DNA of 8,563 bases, taken from the NCBI GenBank assembly GCA_035566895.1, contig DATMQA010000026.1:1-8563 (forward strand). Reading direction: 5' to 3'. A program made the translations under genes and the position numbers. How positions within the stretch are numbered: position 1 is the stretch's first letter; each line of letters starts with the position of its first letter. The notes beneath the pieces were generated by a model, which saw only the letters and a program-made list of their open reading frames with translations, searched no databases and had not been told where the DNA came from. Below are positions 6,236-8,563 of this stretch, one piece after another. Source of the stretch: DATMQA01 sp035566895. GTDB taxonomy: Bacteria; Verrucomicrobiota; Verrucomicrobiia; Limisphaerales; UBA8199.

Positions 6236-8416
6236 ATGATTGTCGGCTTGGCTTTTCTGATTATCCTTCTCTGCCAATCAACCAGAGCGGCGGAGCCGCC
6301 GGTGATTCCCGTGGGCCTGGACGCCTATAGGCTTTGGGAACGGTGGCCATATCAACGCATCGGCGCACGCACCTATATGCGCAGCACCTATGACCGCCGC
6401 GGCGGCAACGAAGGCGCCGACGCGAGCCATTTCCTTTATCAATTGGCTGACGACAAAAATGTGGCGCTGGACATCCAGGGCCCAGGAATCCTTTATTTCG
6501 CGCGCTACAACCATTGGCATGGCAGCCCGTGGCATTACGAGGTCGATGGCTTCGATCACCTTGTCCAGGAAACCAGCACAGCCACTCCGACCAAACCCGT
6601 CCCGAACTCCGTTTTCCTCCCGGAGAAGGCTTTCCCGAACCCGCTGACCTGGACGTGGTCACTGACCAAAGGGGCTGATTTGACCTGGGTGCCGATTCCC
6701 TTCGAAAAATCGTTTCGCATGGCCTATTCGCGGACGCATTACGGCACCGGCTATTATATTTATCAGCAGTATGTCCCGGGCGCAAAGCTCTCGCAGCCCA
6801 TCCGGTCCTGGAGGGAGAGCGATCTGCCCGACCGAGCAGTCCTCGATTTGATTTCGCGCGCCGGAACTGATTTGGTGCCCGCAGCAGATTCTCGCGAAGG
6901 TCGAAAAGTGGGGCTTCGAGAAAAAGTGGGCGCGGTAGCCCTGGCTGCTCAGGACACTGAAACCGTCGTGGAATTGACCGATGCCCCATCAATGCTCCGG
7001 GCGTTGGCATTTTCAGTGCCTCGCGAGCAGGCCATCGCTTTTGGCCGCGCGCGTCTGCGCATTTTCTGGGATAATTCTCCGAGCCCATCCATTGAAGCTC
7101 CGGTGGGGCTCTTTTTCGGCGCCGGGACGCTTTACAATCGCGACAACCGCGAATACCTGGTCAAAGCCTTTCCGGTCAACATCCGTTTCGATGAGCGCGA
7201 CGTCCGGCTCGCCTGTTATTTCCCCATGCCGTTCTTTCGCTCGGCCCGCATCCAATTAGTCAACTCTACCGGGAATCCACTCGCGGTTAACTGGTCGATC
7301 CGCTATGCCCCGTATCGGGATACCCCGGCCAACGTGGGATATTTTCATGCGACCTCTCGCGATCATCCGAATCCCGAGCCCGGAAAAGATTTGGTGCTCC
7401 TTGATACAAAGGAAGCGGAAGGCGGAGGCGATTGGTCCGGGCAACTCGTCGGAACATCCTTCACTTTTTCAGACCGGGCAGTGCTCAACACTCTCGAAGG
7501 CGATCCCCGCTTCTTTTTCGACGATAGCCAGACACCTCAGGCCCAAGGCACCGGCACTGAAGAATGGGGCGGCGGCGGGGATTACTGGGGCGGCCTGAAT
7601 ATGACGCTGCCGTTTGCCGGCCATCCCACCGGCGCCCGCAATGGCAAGGAAGCAAAAAATGACGAGGACAAAATCGAGTCTGCTTACCGTTTTCTCCTGG
7701 CGGACCTGATGCCATTTGGGAAAAACGCGGTAATCCGCCTCGAACACGGCGGCCAGGACGAGTCCACCGAGCATTATCAAACGGTGACTTATTGGTATGG
7801 GAACCATCACCCGGCGCTGCTCAAAACCGATGAATTGAAGATCGGGAGCGCCGAAAGCGAAAGGGCGCACCATTACTCCTCGCCGGAAGCCAGTCAGCCC
7901 TATGAAATCACTTCCCGCTACGAGTGGGGCGTCGATACCCTGAATGGCAAAGAGACTTATCCGGCGCGCACGGATGTCGCTCGAAAAACCACCGGTGTTT
8001 CCGAGTTCAATCTGAAGCTTGGTCCGAAGAATTTCGGCGTGCTGCTCCGCCGCAAATTGGATTACCAATTCCCGAACCAGCGCGCCGAAGTTTCCGTGGC
8101 CAAGGTGAAAAATGGCCAAGTCATTGGAGATTTCAAAGCTGCGGGCGTTTGGTATCTGGCCGGCTGCAGCACCTGCGTCTACTCCAATCCCAAGGACGAA
8201 CTGGGGCCGACGCAGCACGTGATTCAAACCTCCAATCGCCGCTTTCGCGATGACGAATTCCTGGTCGCGCGTGCGCTGACGGAGAGCCGGTCGGAGATCC
8301 GGGTCCGCGTTAAATTCACCCCGGTCGCCCTTCCCCTTTTCCCAGGCCAACCGCTCCCCGAACTGGCCTGGACCGAGTTGCGATATGAGGCGTATTGCTT
8401 TGTCACGCCTGAATGA
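6236..8416 (+). CDS. Secreted DUF2961 / GH172-family glycoside hydrolase-like protein
   Basis: An exported protein of the DUF2961 family, now also glycoside hydrolase family GH172, whose characterised members act on difructose dianhydride and on arabinan- or fructan-type links. Family marks are the N-terminal block YMRSTYDRRGGNEGADASHF, the GPG strand (IQGPGILYFAR) and the central LEGDPRFFFDD ... QGTGTEEWGGGGDYWGG. Two glutamates 21 residues apart (codons at 7496 and 7559) match the spacing I recall for the catalytic pair in characterised GH172. ATG 6236 opens a hydrophobic export signal (MIVGLAFLIILLCQSTRAA), with likely cleavage after Ala. The frame extends to a TTG at 6200, which would add 12 residues; the ATG is preferred because the signal then begins at the N-terminus. 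The substrate is not predictable. The previous gene ends 86 bases upstream on the same strand. Confidence 0.87.
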   Translation: MIVGLAFLIILLCQSTRAAEPPVIPVGLDAYRLWERWPYQRIGARTYMRSTYDRRGGNEGADASHFLYQLADDKNVALDIQGPGILYFARYNHWHGSPWHYEVDGFDHLVQETSTATPTKPVPNSVFLPEKAFPNPLTWTWSLTKGADLTWVPIPFEKSFRMAYSRTHYGTGYYIYQQYVPGAKLSQPIRSWRESDLPDRAVLDLISRAGTDLVPAADSREGRKVGLREKVGAVALAAQDTETVVELTDAPSMLRALAFSVPREQAIAFGRARLRIFWDNSPSPSIEAPVGLFFGAGTLYNRDNREYLVKAFPVNIRFDERDVRLACYFPMPFFRSARIQLVNSTGNPLAVNWSIRYAPYRDTPANVGYFHATSRDHPNPEPGKDLVLLDTKEAEGGGDWSGQLVGTSFTFSDRAVLNTLEGDPRFFFDDSQTPQAQGTGTEEWGGGGDYWGGLNMTLPFAGHPTGARNGKEAKNDEDKIESAYRFLLADLMPFGKNAVIRLEHGGQDESTEHYQTVTYWYGNHHPALLKTDELKIGSAESERAHHYSSPEASQPYEITSRYEWGVDTLNGKETYPARTDVARKTTGVSEFNLKLGPKNFGVLLRRKLDYQFPNQRAEVSVAKVKNGQVIGDFKAAGVWYLAGCSTCVYSNPKDELGPTQHVIQTSNRRFRDDEFLVARALTESRSEIRVRVKFTPVALPLFPGQPLPELAWTELRYEAYCFVTPE

Positions 8417-8435
8417 CCCCCAGCTTAGTACCCAT

Positions 8436-8511
8436 GGCAATAAATAGTATGACGTATTATTATTGCCCTAGCGGCAGCAATCTGCCAAGCTGTCTTCGCT
8501 CACATGAGCGA
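8436..8511 (+). other. Three consecutive small hairpins upstream of the edge gene
   Basis: Three inverted repeats follow one another in non-coding DNA. The first is GGCAATAA (8436-8443) with TTATTGCC (8460-8467), enclosing an AT-rich loop. The second is GGCAG (8473-8477) with CTGCC (8482-8486) and a 4-base loop. The third is TCGCTCA (8496-8502) with TGAGCGA (8505-8511) and a 2-base spacer. None is followed by a T-tract, so they do not look like intrinsic terminators. They lie between the GH172-like gene stop and the ATG at 8516. They could belong to the subterminal region of an insertion sequence or form a structured leader that limits read-in transcription or translation. The pairings are read directly; any role is inference. 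Confidence 0.45.
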
Positions 8512-8515
8512 GGCT

Positions 8516-8563
8516 ATGCCGCAAACAAGCCCATACAACATCCGGCTCAGCGATGCCGAAAAG
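8516..8563 (+). CDS. N-terminus of a probable IS630-type transposase / helix-turn-helix protein (3' truncated)
   Basis: Sixteen codons from ATG 8516 to the window edge read MPQTSPYNIRLSDAEK. This resembles the usual opening of IS630-family transposases and related helix-turn-helix proteins, where a short SPY-x-I-x-L-[ST]-x-x-E stretch leads into the DNA-binding helices. No downstream sequence is available to see the helix-turn-helix or the DDE catalytic triad. A weak purine-rich stretch (GCGAGG) lies just before the ATG, closer than ideal. The match rests on very few residues, so the family name is a suggestion only. Confidence 0.4.
   Translation, partial: MPQTSPYNIRLSDAEK

Noticed and set aside
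7469..8440. Open frame of 323 codons on the - strand opposite the GH172-like gene
   Set aside because: The + strand reading has strong family motifs throughout. The antisense translation shows no domain and starts in the spacer after the GH172-like stop.
8436..8467. Inverted repeat considered as a transcription terminator for the GH172-like gene
   Set aside because: The 8-base stem is AT-rich, the loop is long and no T-tract follows, so it does not fit an intrinsic terminator.

Overview
The window reads as chromosomal DNA of a free-living, probably Gram-negative bacterium. Every gene lies on the + strand. The best guess for the source is Verrucomicrobiota (Pedosphaera-like), with Acidobacteriota or Planctomycetota as alternatives. 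This rests on three things: an ABC-2 permease fused to RCC1-type repeats, a secreted GH172/DUF2961 protein of the GTGTEEW type, and a DUF2934 mini-protein. It is recalled from family distribution, not from a search.

Left part (2-1574): the 3' end of a YtcJ-like metal-dependent amidohydrolase with a Cys/His-rich tail, then a four-helix DoxX-family membrane protein, then a 54-residue DUF2934 protein. Gaps are short and these genes could share one transcript. The DUF2934 gene is small and easily missed. Next comes a 14-helix DHA2-type (EmrB/QacA-like) MFS transporter at 1628-3163, whose last 37 or so residues look unlike the family.

Middle and right (3180-8416): a 989-residue membrane protein made of two fused ABC-2 permease halves (about 12 helices, two coupling motifs), a 13th helix that resembles a lipoprotein signal sequence, and a seven-blade RCC1-type propeller predicted to lie outside the cytoplasm. 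No ATPase gene is in the window. About 90 bases later a secreted protein of the DUF2961/GH172 glycoside hydrolase family begins. These two genes may be co-transcribed.

Right edge (8417-8563): about 100 non-coding bases with three consecutive small hairpins, followed by the first 16 codons of what resembles an IS630-type transposase or helix-turn-helix protein. No stretch over 300 bases lacks a gene; the longest spacer is 8417-8515. I saw no tRNA, rRNA, CRISPR array or convincing intrinsic terminator. The strongest candidate for something little described is the permease-propeller fusion and the way it is joined.
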